This document shows, piece by piece, positions 35,455 through 48,023 of a stretch of 64,000 nt of DNA; the stretch's first letter is position 1; the number at the start of each line of letters is the position of its first letter. The notes below the pieces were generated by a model, which saw nothing but the letters and a program-made list of their open reading frames with translations, was not told where the DNA came from and made no database searches. The position numbers and the translations under genes are program-made. Origin of the DNA: Marisa cornuarietis (lineage: Eukaryota; Mollusca; Gastropoda; Architaenioglossa; Ampullariidae); contig SMMW01000003.1 of NCBI GenBank assembly GCA_004794655.1, positions 16,189,001 to 16,253,000 of the forward strand. The letters run 5' to 3'.

Positions 35455-37375
35455 ATGTGTGTGTCTTAGTGTATATGTTTGTGTGTGTGCGTGCGTGCGC
35501 GCGTCTCAGTGTGTGCGTGTGTTTTTGGTCATTGGAGGGGGATGAAGACCGATATTTGTATGACAGTATCGTCTGCTCGTGAATTTTTCACCTTTTTTTA
35601 TACAAAACCTTCTACTACTTTTTTCCAGAAACAGCCTGATAGTTCAAGTGTGTGTGTGTGTGTGTGTGGCAGCTAGTTTAAAACACCAGGCTGCAATAAA
35701 TTCTCAGCACCAGGTCAGATTCACCTTGTCATTCTGTAACTCTGTTCCTGATGTTGTGACCCACTTTCCCAAGTTCTGAGAAATACCCATAATGCTCTGT
35801 GAAAGGTATTCCTGGCGCACTACTCTAAAATCCCAGCGACTTTAGTGACTTGGCTGGAATTAAGGCTGTGGCCTTGAAGTGCCCTTTATAGGTCTCCTAT
35901 CCTAAGGATTACAATCTACTGATCTTATCTTAATGTCACAGCGCCATTTTTCTGCATTCTTTCTCCTCCTCCTCCCCCCCCCAAACAAAAAAAACAAAAA
36001 CAAAAACAAAAAAACGATGTCTTTAAGTGGCCTTCACACTTAAAAAAAACCTGTTACATATGCGACATGAAAGAACTTTTATGGGAGATAAGCCATCACG
36101 AGTACACACTAGCCATGGTGACATGAGTGTCTGAGTCAACAATTACTAATGTCTTTATCGCTCCCCCTCTCTTTCTCCTCTTCTCATGGTGTTTCTCGGA
36201 AACTGGGAACGTGGTGGTGGTGGGTGAGAGGTGTACAGAAGACCCCCTCCTTGTTCACCCTTCATACTCTGAGTACACTGCTGACGTAAAGCCTAGCCTC
36301 GTGGCTGAGCTGCCAAATTAAGATGCTTGACTTTGCCTACTGATGCCAACTTTCGACTTTCACTAAAAGTTTAGCGAGGCCATACTAACCCTCACATACA
36401 GCGGATTTAAGACAAGACAGTTCTGCCACCCTCTTGTTATCAAAATGTAGTGACACTTTGCCAGTGACCTGTATTGGTCAGTCTGAGGGCAAAATAGAAT
36501 GTCCCTTTCACCAAAATCTATGCTTCTGCCTTAGAAAATATAGGTAGTGGTAAGGCTATGTTGTTGGTAATTGAAAAAGACAGAAGCATTGTCTAATGGC
36601 CAGTCCAAAGGCAACACTCTTGCACCACAATGATTTCTTTCCTTGTTGGAGGTCCAAGTCTCTGTTTTGGTAAATCACATCAGAGGTGTTAGCGAGCGCT
36701 TTATCAGAAAACCGTATTAATGTATTTGCACAGTGTCGAAAAGGTCACAAGGGGTTATCAAGAACGAGCCCTCCATTACACGTTCGTAGGTGTAATAGTG
36801 GGGTTAAGGTCAGGGTAACAGTAGACAACCATTAATGAGATGGTCGATGCACGAGATGAAATTACGGGAAATGAAGCCTTATCATAGATAACAAATACGC
36901 TCGTGGAGAGAAAAGCGAGAGAAGGGCATGAGGGAGAAATAGAGCAAGAGGGGGAGGGGTTGTGAGGGTGGTGGTCATCTCGGAAGTTTGTAGTGCTCAG
37001 TCAACGAGTTGTTTTGAAAGTAGTGAGAGGTCTAAGTCTCAGTTTACCCCCCATGCTCATCATACACACACGCACGCACGTGCACGAACGCGCACGAATT
37101 TTAAAAAAATCTTTATTCATTATCCTTCTTGCATTCTCAACCCCCTTTCTTGTGTGGTGTAAGAAGAATTAAGTTAAAATAACCTTGGCAATACATTAAT
37201 ACCACCCGGCCACAACTTTTCCTCCCCCTCTACGCACATTTCTTCTGAGTCTTAACGCGGGTTATACGACGCGTCTGGGCAAGTCACTGGGAGGTAACTT
37301 GTCAGCACCGCGGCCCTCAGTTGCTAGTGTTTGTGTCCTTGTTTGTTTTCTTGAGAAATGTTCTTCATTACACAG

Positions 37376-37376
37376 T

Positions 37377-37448
<72 letters not shown>
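37376..37448 (+). repeat. (TTCT)n microsatellite
   Basis: About 18 perfect tetranucleotide units, followed 30 bp later by a GT tract. Confidence 0.98.
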
Positions 37449-37476
37449 ATTGAAGTAGCCTCCACTGAGATGCGTA

Positions 37477-37478
<2 letters not shown>

Positions 37479-37532
<54 letters not shown>
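37479..37532 (+). repeat. (GT)n microsatellite
   Basis: About 27 GT units. Confidence 0.97.
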
Positions 37533-37534
<2 letters not shown>

Positions 37535-39689
37535 GTCCGCTGTGCATATTAGAAAAGGAATCTCACAGAACCAAACGAATTAGAGGCATTTTCTGTGCTT
37601 TCAGGTAGTTTGGCTGTAATTGTGCTTAGAATTTTTTAAAGATTATTTCTCTTATCACTAGAAAATGTTAGTATTAACATTTTCTTCAGTATCAGAAATG
37701 ATTTGTCAAAGGAAAAAACTAGTAAGGATTAATGTGGAGGTGGTACCTGTCTGCGTTCTTTGTCCAAAAAACTTCATTTTCGCAATAAAATGGAATTTAA
37801 ACAGGTGAACTCCGATATTTAAAAATAGCATTATTGTTTCACTTCCTTTGGTGTGGATGGATGAGGAGACGAGAGCTGTGTTCAGGTAGCTGCGTTGTTG
37901 CATTTTGCTTAAACTTGTAAACACCTACACCTATCTTTTTCAGGCGTTCTGTTCGGGTCAAGGATAAATCCCGGTTAAAATCTGTCAAACAGATAAGATG
38001 GGTGATGGATTATTCTTGTCAGCTCTTGAAGGTCATTGAATGATTTTATTTATTTATTTATTTGTTTTTAACCTTCTAAGCTTTAAAGAAAGTCATGTTA
38101 TATACACTAAAGAAGAACGCAGTTGCCTGACGCCTTCTCAGAATTCGAGGATCCCGGATCTCACTATAGGTGAGAATTCGATGACTGGTGTGGGATTTAT
38201 GTCGAGGTTTACTGCTCGGTTAGCTCAATAACATCTGTTCTACGTACCACAAATCGTGTGCCCGCCAGAAACACACAGCAGCTGGGACCACATAGAGACA
38301 ACCGACTCCATGGCTTCAGAACGCATTACAGAGTTTTATCGAGTTGACTGGCCTGTAAATGACTACAGGCTCGACATTAATTCCCGCTCTGACTTTCTGC
38401 TCTATCGGTGTAAAATAATTCTTAATTTACACAAAACACTTAGTTTCCCATCCGCATATAGCGATCGAGTGAGCATGGTTAAACCTCCTATTTTGTTGAG
38501 TGAGTCGTAAACACCTCAATTGTCTCACTGTAAACGTTTCGTCTTTCTTTTATACTTTCTGCGCATGTACATTTCTTACTTTCCACCCATAATGTTCAGA
38601 ATTACCGTTATGAGTAATCATCGCAAAGCTATAGACCTACATCTAGATTCAAGGACCAATGAGCAACTGACGACATCAGCGCCTGAGTCTTATACATCGT
38701 TTCCATAAATACCATGTCTCCGAAGTGTGTATGTACATTTTCTCCTATTAAATTTATCGAGGGTTGATAACCCTCAGTTTCCTAAACAACGGTGTGACGA
38801 CGAGATCTGTTTTCAATAGAAACGTAAGGGATTTTATAAGAGAATTTCTTTATGGAAAAGGCCGGGAGAGAAAGAGAGAGTAGTTTAAGGTGGAGGTTTA
38901 ACCCGTAAACATCACGGAAAGTGCATTTTGCTGTTGACTTTACAATCCAGGGACCAACATGGATAATATGGCCAACACAAGAGTGATCTATACCCACTTG
39001 TCTCCCCCACATTATCTGGAGTAATAACGACCAGGCTAGGTGAGGGCTGAGGGGGTAACATTTTTGCCCAAGTCTCACGTGAGCTGACGACTTGAATGCG
39101 CTACTGTGTTTGAAAACACAAGAAGAACAAAACAATAGCTGTGAGGTCGGAGATCCGGTAAATAATTTAATTTGCATGGGATTTCTCTGCAGTTACAAAT
39201 AAAATGACCCACATTTCGAGTCACGTGAACTTTTTTCTGGGTTAATATTCAATCCTACCCGGCGCACTGTCACCTGAAAACATGAACTAGAAGACATTGT
39301 TCCTGTCTGAGACCTCGACCTGCGAGAGAGAGAAAAGAGAGACAGTGTGTGTGTGTGTGTGTGTGTGGATAAATGGACGGGTCACTGGTTAAGCTGGAGA
39401 TGAAACTTCCTTTTTTGCGTCTTTCTTTCCCCTTGCGTAAAGGCCCATCTGTCTACCACTTCTGCGCACTTTTGACCGATTAATATGACCCAGGCTGTGA
39501 TACGAGTCACGTGATGATCTGATTGACACGGGTTTACCAAATATAAGAAAACTGGGCCAATTGTTTACTAAACTGGAACCAATATACAATCATCTTCTTA
39601 CCGTTTACCAATGTATTCTTATTTTGACCACACGAACGCAAAAAATTGTGTGCACAGCTAACCTCGTTCTGGTTTCAAAATGGATTATG

Positions 39690-40920
39690 GTATGAACTGT
39701 TGAAGAACTGCTAGCTGAAGAGCAGTCTGGCTTCAGACCAGGTATAATCACAGTTAAGCAGATCTTTCACAGTCGCATCCTGATAGAGAAGCATCTTTAA
39801 CAACAGTGTGGCACTGTCTCAACTTTATAGACTTCAAAAATTAACAGTCTGGCGCGAGGGGATATGGGATGTGATGCGAAAATTCAACATCAAAGCATGT
39901 CTCGTCCAAACCATCGTGCGCATTACTGATGGATAACCAACTAGGAGCTTACTTTTACACGACAACATGAGTATGTCAAAAGGGCCTGTCTATCACCCTT
40001 GCCGTTCAACATCATGGAGAACATCATGTGTGAAACCCTCCAAAACCATCACGCTTTCCATCGGTGGAAGGTCGATTTGAAACCTATCTTTGCAGACGAC
40101 ATTAATCTCATAGCAGGCAATGAGAGGGATTTGCAAGACCTTACCAACATACTGACAGAGAGTTCAAACGCACATGTAATGGGGACCAGCACTGATCAAA
40201 GCAAAGTTGGGTTCAATGGCAACAGCAAAGCATTGGTCTACATGACCAGGGTACGGCTAGAAGAGGTTAACAGTGTTAAGTTCTTGGGAGCCACTCTCTC
40301 CAAAGACGGCAGCTCAACAACAGCTATCCACATCCGGATCGCAACAGCAGCAGATAACCTGGACAGCAGCCATAACATCAGATTTACTATGAAGTACATT
40401 CTGTACAAGTCCCTTGTAGTACCGACCCTGCTTTACGGATGTGAAAAGTGAACTGTGCCTGCCTATACGGAGAGGAAAATCCAGGCATTTTAGAACAAGT
40501 GCCTGAAGGGACTACTTCGAATCTGGTACAGAAAACATAAAACCAATGACTTTGTACAAAGCACGGTTGCTATACTCAGAGGACACCATGCAGGAACCTC
40601 TGCAACAGTCAAGCGCGTAAGCTGGTCTGGTTTAGTCACGTGACCAGGCACGATACCTTGTCGAAGATTGTCTTTCAATGTACCTTGGAGGGAGGTTGAC
40701 GCCGCAGTGGCTAACGAGCGTCATGCGCACTATCGCCCAAAATAGCCGTGAGTGGCAGGTGTTGTCAGCTGCCTCGTCTATCCATGCGGGTACCCGTCAA
40801 AGGACGAATGACTTAATGACTGACGAATGGTATGAGCATCGTGGACTGGATGACACGGATTGCGCCGAAAAGCCAGACAATAAGGGTTCTAATGAGGTCA
40901 ATGATTTTTGACAATGCAGT
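39690..40920 (+). mobile_element. Decayed non-LTR retrotransposon (FADD-type reverse transcriptase)
   Basis: A second LINE family, distinct from the one in the receptor intron. Readable RT pieces run in order with stops and frameshifts: ELLAEEQSGFRPG near 39700, a FIDFKK-like block near 39825, RACLSPLPFNIMENIM near 39985, the catalytic palm motif as IFADDINLIAG near 40088, SVKFLGATLSKDGSS near 40280, and YKSLVVPTLLYGCEK near 40410. A C-terminal GHV-type segment (VWFSHVTRHD in another frame) follows near 40630. The final D of FADD is kept, but disrupted frames make the copy dead. Clade not certain; it resembles elements whose RT carries RQGCLLSP and FADDID blocks. Confidence 0.85.
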
Positions 40921-40945
40921 GGCGTTTTGATCTTTCAACACGCAG

Positions 40946-40948
40946 GCA

Positions 40949-41001
<53 letters not shown>
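40946..41001 (+). repeat. (GCAC)n(CA)n microsatellite
   Basis: About five GCAC units, then about 18 CA units. It abuts the 3' end of the LINE relic, a common arrangement for retroelement tails. Confidence 0.95.
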
Positions 41002-41003
<2 letters not shown>

Positions 41004-42298
41004 ACGTTTGTAGTCAGGAAAGCTCTTTCCTCGGAAAGGGAATAACTGAGCAAACAAGAGGCTGTACCTGCTTTAACAAGACTTGCGGAGTAGGCAGCGG
41101 AACCAATGAGATTAAATTCAAGGGAAGCAGCCGTACACTTATTCTGCTATCCCCGCCCTCCCAAGCATTGTTTGTAAATAGGCCTTCCGCCTGCTCTAGT
41201 GACTCGCAGCAACCCCACAACAAGGAAGTCATCTGCAGCGTACGCATAAATGAGCTCAGGTACCCCTCAGACCTTTCCTCGTTCGCCCAGACACAATCTA
41301 GTTTTATTTCTTAACTTAACATTATTTCAAGAGATTTTTATGCTCCGTGGAACAATCGTAACTCACTTCGATGCAAATTCTTAAATCTGCTTGATAACCC
41401 CTAAAGCTTTATTTGGCAGTAAAAGGGGTTACATGACTAGACTGGAGGACTATTAGACATGGCGTTTCAAGGTAACCTTTCTCAAACACGCAGTGACGTG
41501 GTCGGTATCCTTTCCATGTCCCCATGTCCCCCACTTTGCCCCTCGCCCCGCCTCAGGACAGTTCAGTGCGCAGGAAGCAGATTGAGAACTTGCTTCCGCG
41601 TAGACTGCGCAGGACACGTCACTGTGTGTGGACCTAGTGTATATACACACACATACACACACAGCCTCTTCAGTCCCCGCTCTTTCATTATCCAGACACC
41701 ACTTGTGCTGCACAAGAAGCCATCAAGCCGCACTGATATACAAACCTTTGCAGCTGTCGTGGTCTTTCGCCATCAGCAAAAACTTCATCTTTCTTCATCA
41801 GCCCTGCATCGTCAGCTTTTGCCCGAGGTGCAAGGGTGATACCGTTCTTTCTGTTGATGTGAGTTTTTGCCAAAGATGTCTGATATTTGATTAGCTGGAT
41901 TTGGGTGTTTATTTATTTTTTTTGTTAATTTAATTATAATTATTTTGCGTTTAAGTCAGATGTTTAGTATGTTAGATGTGTCAAATTCCCCTAAATTAGG
42001 ATTGAGGGACAAATAAATTGCGCTTGTAGTGTGCTTAAATTTCGACATTTTAACATAAACTGTAGCTTCTATATCCTTTTTAATACTAAAAGGAACAATA
42101 ATATTTGTTATCTATCGTGCAACTGTTGAAGTCTAGCGGAATAAGGAAAGCTTTCTCGTTATTGTATGTTTCATTAATTCTTCCGCGTGAAACCTGGGTT
42201 TTAATTATAGGATAATTTTACGCGCATTAAAAATTTGTTTCACATTGTCTCGAAAATGACGGAAGTTCATTAAATGTCTGCTTCTTGTTTTTTTCCAG
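41002..42298 (+). other. Region upstream of AK1 (promoter / 5' UTR intron expected)
   Basis: Contains GC-richer sequence at 41500-41640 with GGAAG/CTTCC (ETS-like) motifs on both strands, then a TATA-like gtgtatataca near 41637. An AT-rich stretch follows up to the splice acceptor at 42297-42298. A non-coding first exon of AK1 plausibly lies here, but its donor was not fixed. Confidence 0.35.
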
Positions 42299-42330
42299 CT
42301 CTCCTGCTATGGTCACTAGCTGCTGTAGTC

Positions 42331-43206
42331 ATGCCAGCATTCAGCTGTCGGGCCAGCTGCACTGAGATGCCAACGTCCCTGGGTAGACGTCCCATTTGCT
42401 TCTTCGAAGCCACCCCTTTTGCCAGAGGCCGCCGTTGTTCAGTACATAAGGCTAAACTAATCGGTGGTCTGCACAGCGATGATAAGTACATCGCCAAGCT
42501 GTCGACTCCTGCCCACCCCTTGACCTGTCATGAGTGCCGTATGGAGGTAAAGAAGAACAAAGTGGCGGAGGAGATGGTGAAGAATTTTCAGGAGATTTTT
42601 CAGGGTGAACTCTTTCTCTCGGTAGCCCCTTACAATTTTGTCAGGAGGCAGAGCAAAAGAAGAGGCGGAACTGAAGAGTTTATTCTCGTGCAAGAGAGGC
42701 AGCCTAAAAAAGGAAAGTTCGGTGAGCTCATGTCCCCGGCAGGACTGAGAAGAGTAGACACGAACGGGGTTCTGGAAGCGTTCGGACACTTCAGCTACGA
42801 CTTCTCCTGCGGTAACTTGGTTGTGGCCGGCCTGAAGGGGGTGATGGAGGGCAAAAAACCGCCATGGAGGCTCTGCACTCTGACTTCTGTCACCATACAC
42901 TCTCTGCAAGAAAGGTATGGAGTCGAGGACGAAGGTCAGAATGGCATGCAAACGTTCTTTGCGAACCACACCTGCACACGCTTGTGCCAGAACTTTCGGC
43001 CATACTGTGTGAGGAGGAACGCCACGTGGAACTGTAACCCTGTGGTTGAACCATCGGCTCCTCAACCGGAAGATTTCTCAACGTCTTGTTACCCGGACAA
43101 CCAAAGATCTGGTCTTCTTCCGCCACCGTACTCGGAGATGGATAATAATAACAATAATAGTGTTACTCAGCCTCAGTTCAGTCTGCATTACTACCAGAAC
43201 CCTTAA
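42331..43206 (+). CDS. AK1: alpha-kinase-fold protein, predicted catalytically inactive, PSAP + PPPY tail
   Basis: Member of the atypical alpha-kinase family (eEF2K, TRPM6/7 kinase domain, vwkA). The single coding exon follows ttttttccag at 42298. Starts at 42331 (291 residues) and 42367 are both possible. Nucleotide-binding Lys56 (YIAKL), zinc-site His153 in AFGHFSYDF, and His213, Cys215 and Cys219 in ANHTCTRLC are present. The family's catalytic DxQG reads AGLKG (Gly167, Lys169) and LTDP reads LTSV (Ser186), so phosphotransfer is doubtful. The tail holds PSAP (241-244) and PPPY (264-267), then a run of five Asn. It is the most diverged of the three paralogues and is rich in Cys near the N-terminus. 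Codons just 3' of the acceptor (LLLWSLAAVV) are hydrophobic and could extend the protein if an upstream exon supplies an in-frame ATG. Fold call sure; function unknown. Confidence 0.85.
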   Translation: MPAFSCRASCTEMPTSLGRRPICFFEATPFARGRRCSVHKAKLIGGLHSDDKYIAKLSTPAHPLTCHECRMEVKKNKVAEEMVKNFQEIFQGELFLSVAPYNFVRRQSKRRGGTEEFILVQERQPKKGKFGELMSPAGLRRVDTNGVLEAFGHFSYDFSCGNLVVAGLKGVMEGKKPPWRLCTLTSVTIHSLQERYGVEDEGQNGMQTFFANHTCTRLCQNFRPYCVRRNATWNCNPVVEPSAPQPEDFSTSCYPDNQRSGLLPPPYSEMDNNNNNSVTQPQFSLHYYQNP

Positions 43207-45235
43207 ATTTGAGCTCATGCAAAAAAGGACGCTATACCACGGATCAAATACAGTATCATCTGACTTACATTAAAACGCATAATCATTGACAGCGATATTC
43301 TTTGTGTAAATATTTTTTTCTGCGTAAATTAATTTATATACTTGCACTTTTGACTCACGAGTTTGAGGCATCATGTCCGATTTACTTGGCACAGTCAGTC
43401 CTTTTATAATGATAACTACATTCCTTCCAGGTCAGGCATGGAGGGATGGGTCCGTTCTTTCTGTCGGAAATATCGTAAACGAATATATTATTGAATCTCT
43501 ATTTTTCCATATCACGCTGTCAAAGGTTCTCCACTCATGGAAAGAAATGACGATGCACAAAACTGTATCAACGGTCCTCATTTCGAACTCTTGAGGTCAA
43601 CAAGACATTGAGCATGGCAACGACCTCAGTCTTTAGATAGCTAGATGCTTTGTTTCAAACAGCGCCTTTTACTGATGAGTCTAATGTAACGGGTGTGTTA
43701 GCTGATCAGGGTATGTCAGAGTTCGAATCTGCACGTGCGTTTGCACGTGCGGTCATTCGAAAAGATGTTCCTTATTTGGGGTGCAGGCACCTTTACAGAC
43801 GGACTTTGTGTGCGAATTCTGTGATAATTAAGACCTGCACCTGCTGCAGTTTCTGTGATGAACCGGGTATTGAAGGGAGAAGTTACAAGCAAGGGTGTAT
43901 CTGCACTGTATTGTACGCTTACTACATTTAGCTTCCATTTACCAGATGCCTGAAAGCAGTTAGCTTCTGTTCAAGTTGTATATAAGAAAGCATTATAGAG
44001 ATATCTGTAGTTTTCTTTCTATCAAAATGATGCAGTAATTAACTCAAATACGTTAATAATAGAACAATAGAATCCATTAATTATTATTGAGCTTACTTTT
44101 TGGAAGCAACAGCAGTCAAAATCATTCTTTTCAACAATTCTATGTATCAAATTAATAAAAACAAAGTTGCAGTTATGAACTATTAAACGAAACTGTCAAG
44201 GGTATTTTTCCAAACTGACAAAACTAAATTGAAACGCTCTAAAATAATTTGTTATACAGTTAATAAAGGAAGCAACAGTTTTTCGGGTTTTTTTTCTTCT
44301 TTTGCTTCTTTGGTCATTGGCTGAAGTCACTAGACATGATTATTGTGTCTATGCACTTCAAGTATCGTTTGCAACAAAGTGTGTTGTCTTGAAGATACAG
44401 TATACACTTCACAGACGGTGTAGTTTCAGCATACTACATGGTTCTTGATATCTTTTCCTGTATCAAGAGTCTGAACGGTCTGATGAAGCTGTTTCTCTGT
44501 TCAGCTGATTTGTTCTGACACAAAAATTTAAACAAAGGTTCGTCACAATAATAAGCCTAGGTTTTTCTTCAGATAATCAAATGAATAACATGTACAGTTA
44601 ACACTACATACATTGATACACAACCAGAGGCTAGTAGCGGGAAGTCGGTTAAAAATGGGGGACTGTTTTATGGTGTTGATATTTCTGTTTCATATGTAAG
44701 AGTGAAAGACTGGGGAGGAAATAAAATGAGGTGGAGGTTGTGGAAATGATTAGTGGGTAGTATTTTGTTTTTCTTCCTTTCAGTTTCGTCATTGCTTGTG
44801 TCTGCTACACACACGGACTATACGCTGTTCATTATGTCCTGTCATACGATGCGCTCAATAAACTGCTTGTTGTTGTTATTGTTGTTGTTGCTGCTGCTGT
44901 TGATTTTTAACGTTATTACGGACAGACTTACATACTCGTACAATGTTTGTAATATTTACAATACGCTGGCATTCTAGTCTTTCGGATCATTTGTTTCATT
45001 TGTGTGATTGTCATTTTTAGCTTTTTTTCTTCATTTGTGTGTGATGTTTACTGTGTGTATGATCCTGTCTGTGTTGTGATATCTGTGTGATGTTTGTGTC
45101 TAAGTGGTGTGAAGTGTCGATGTAATTTAGTGTTTATGTGATGTGAGTTTGCGTTTTGTAAGGTATTTGGGTGGTGTGTGACGTTTCTGTGTGAACGTGC
45201 AGTCGGCATGAGACGAGTTTGTGCGATGTGTTTGT

Positions 45236-45290
45236 GTGCGTGTGTGTGTGTTTGTTTGTGTGAGTGTGTGTGTGTGTGTGTGTGTTTGTT

Positions 45291-45350
<60 letters not shown>

Positions 45351-45363
45351 TGTGAGAGAGAGA
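45236..45363 (+). repeat. GT-rich compound microsatellite ending in (GA)n
   Basis: Long (TG)n tract with TTTG and GAG interruptions. The uninterrupted part is about 45297-45349, closing with GAGAGAGA. Confidence 0.95.
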
Positions 45364-47870
45364 CGAAGTGTCTGTTGGATTGGTACGACGATGTGTGCCA
45401 TTGTGTGATGTGGTGCGAGACTTTGTGTGACGTGTTACTATGTCGTGAGGAGTGTGTGTGACATACTCGTGTGGATGTAAAATGTGGAGTCCGCCCTGTG
45501 TATAGCGAGGCGCTCTTGTAACGTTTGGCGTGTGTTCGTGTCCTCTTCAGTCCAGAGAGGAAGGTTAGCCAGATGCTCAAACATGACTGTAATTTCTTCC
45601 ACTCTAATGTAACAGCCGTTGTGCCAAACTAGACCTTAGCCAACAACTTCTCGAGCGATCATCCTCAGCATTCAGCCACAAACTCAGGGGCTAAATGCAC
45701 AACATGCTGAAAACTGTTTTACAGAAACAAATTTAGAATTTTTTATAATCAAATATCGCTCCTATGCCATTTCGAACCGTTGCGGAAGGGAATAGGATAA
45801 ACGAGCTGACGAGATTAAATGTCTAACTTAAGTAGTTTTTTTATCTTCTTTAAAAGAATTTTAGTTTTAAAAAGTTCTGATACTGCGTTGTGAACTGCGT
45901 TTCTATTAAACTGATTAGATTTAAGGCCTGAACGTGTTTAAAATTAGAAATGAGTTACGCAGCTGGCCCGTTGTCGCCATCTTGAAAGTTAGAACCGAGT
46001 CATCCAAAAGAGGTTACCCCGTCTCTCAATATTTTAAAATTTATCTAGTTGTTTGATTGGATTGGTGGATGGGTAGGCTCCTTTGTTTGTTACATATCAC
46101 TTACAGGTTTGGTCTTCTCATGGTCCTAGTTTCAAATCGTATGAAGGCTTCTGGACTTTTCACGATGTTGGTTACCGCCATGTCATAATAAACATAAAAA
46201 ACCAAAACAAACGCTTTGCAGGAAGTAACACCGCTAATATTTACATAACGTGCTCTTTCTAAATTGAAGTGTAAGTATAAGATCCCTCTAGACTCCGTCA
46301 GGCCCAGACTTGACCGATAACTCTTATTTTGTTGTTATCAGGCAACAGCATGATAGTAACCCTGGATGTTAACACGAAGGTGGACATGACCCACCCACGT
46401 CAGTACAGAGAGATTTAGTGTCTTGTTGCCGCTCTGTGTGGACAGTAAAATTAGACGACTTTGCTGCTCGGAGCAAATAAAAATAGAAAAAATTATCTTG
46501 CTATCACGAAAAGAAAATGTAAACAGATTTTAGAGCAGCTTAAAAAAATGCCACCAAACAGCCTATATTTAGAAAATGATTAAGGGGACCGAATATGAGA
46601 TGAAAAGACATCGAGTAATTGATGTTCGGTGCATAAATGTTTACAAGTCACTTGGTAATAAAACCGTGAAGTCAGCAAAGAAACAAAGGCTTTTTTCATG
46701 TGTATTCACACAAAAAATGCATCCAAGATTATATGCGGGTTTGTTTTTTCTCTTCATCTGTGTGTGTGTGTGTGTGTGCGTGTGTGTGGCATCTGTCTAG
46801 TCGTTCTGTCTCTGTGATTCATTGTGTCTCTGTTATTGTGTCTCTCTCTGTTTCTATGTATTTGTCTCTCTCCTCTGCATCTCTGTCTCTTTCGTCAATA
46901 CGCACACATACGTAGACTCTAAACAGGCCACATCCGGTGCTAGTGTCAACTTCCGGGTCACTTGAGGTTGATCACGTTCTCCCAAGCACGTTCCGCTTGT
47001 CTACAAACGTTCGTTTGACAGCTTGCCTGCCTGAGAGTAACACATTTGGAGAGGTTTCACTACACTTCATTTTGCATCAAGGAAAACATGGTTTCGTACT
47101 GCAAGGAAATCAAGACGTCCCCCTATATTTAATAGCAACATAATGTATTAAAATACTATTTATGAGAGGGGGATACAAGATGTGAACATTTCTGATAACT
47201 TTCTACAAAATCTAACAATTACTCATGCCCACTGTCTTTTACTACGTGCTCCACGTATGAGTTAGCCTAGCTAACTGCCTGTTACATGCTAATAAACAGA
47301 AGTCCCTTTAAAATAAAGTTTTATCTACCGAGTGCAAAACTAAAGATCACATAACACATTCAATATACGCACATAGCACATACAGTATACGAAAAGAAGA
47401 AAAGCTTTCAAGCGCATCTAGTCAACCATGAAAACGAGATCAGAATGACAGTTTAAATCCCACAACAAACTGACTTTAGACAAGACATAACGCATATGAT
47501 TTACGCACACCATGCAGATAACATTGTGTCCTCCCCTCAATCACCTTGGGTTGCTGTTGTTATGACTGTCTTGGAGAATTTATTTGTTCTTCAGTCACCG
47601 CCATCGAAGGCTTGCGTTGGCTCCCCTCGTAAGGTTAGGAAATGGTGTCTGACTCGCCTATGCAAGTCTTTTCCTTATAATATCACTATAATGAGCTCAT
47701 ACTAGTTAGAGAGTTAGAGACTTCTATTTGTAATGTAAAACCACTGTTGAGATAATCTCCAGGGTCGTTGCCATCCCAGTAGTCAACAAACGACGTGAAT
47801 GTTTGCAATGATAGGGGCAGATAACACCAGCACAGCCTTAACATGGGTTACCCGCTCAGTTATTCAACCC

Positions 47871-48023
47871 AGTGGCGTAGGAAGATGCTCGACTTTGGGG
47901 AAGGTGGCCAATCTTCATGCTGACAGTGAACGGCGTTCACATTCTTACCTCCTCAATATCTTTGTTGAGGGAGTGGCTGTCCGCCTTGCCCACCCTACCC
48001 CCATTCCCTGTTCCTACGCCACT
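47871..48023. mobile_element. Small MITE-like element with 13-bp terminal inverted repeats
   Basis: Left end agtggcgtaggaa (47871-47883) and right end ttcctacgccact (48011-48023) are perfect inverted repeats of 13 bp around about 127 bp. Ends of the type (C)AGTGGCGTAG are frequent on hAT-like non-autonomous elements. No clear 8-bp target duplication was seen, so this is tentative. Confidence 0.45.

Larger units (their letters stand above)
31443..39689. other. Intergenic DNA between the RMDN homologue and the second LINE relic
   Basis: No exon supported. Contents: 3' UTR of the RMDN homologue of unknown length; (AT)n(GT)n near 34154-34180; (GT)n(GA)n at 35418-35453; a C/A-rich stretch at 35970-36015; (TTCT)n at 37376-37448; (GT)n at 37479-37532; and a restriction-site-rich palindromic patch at 38141-38179. 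A 215-codon minus-strand open frame at 34389-35036 has no recognisable domain and was not called. Confidence 0.5.

Noticed and set aside
42274..42330. ORF start at 42274 for AK1
   Set aside because: The first 25 bases form a polypyrimidine tract and AG acceptor, so this ATG is most likely intronic.
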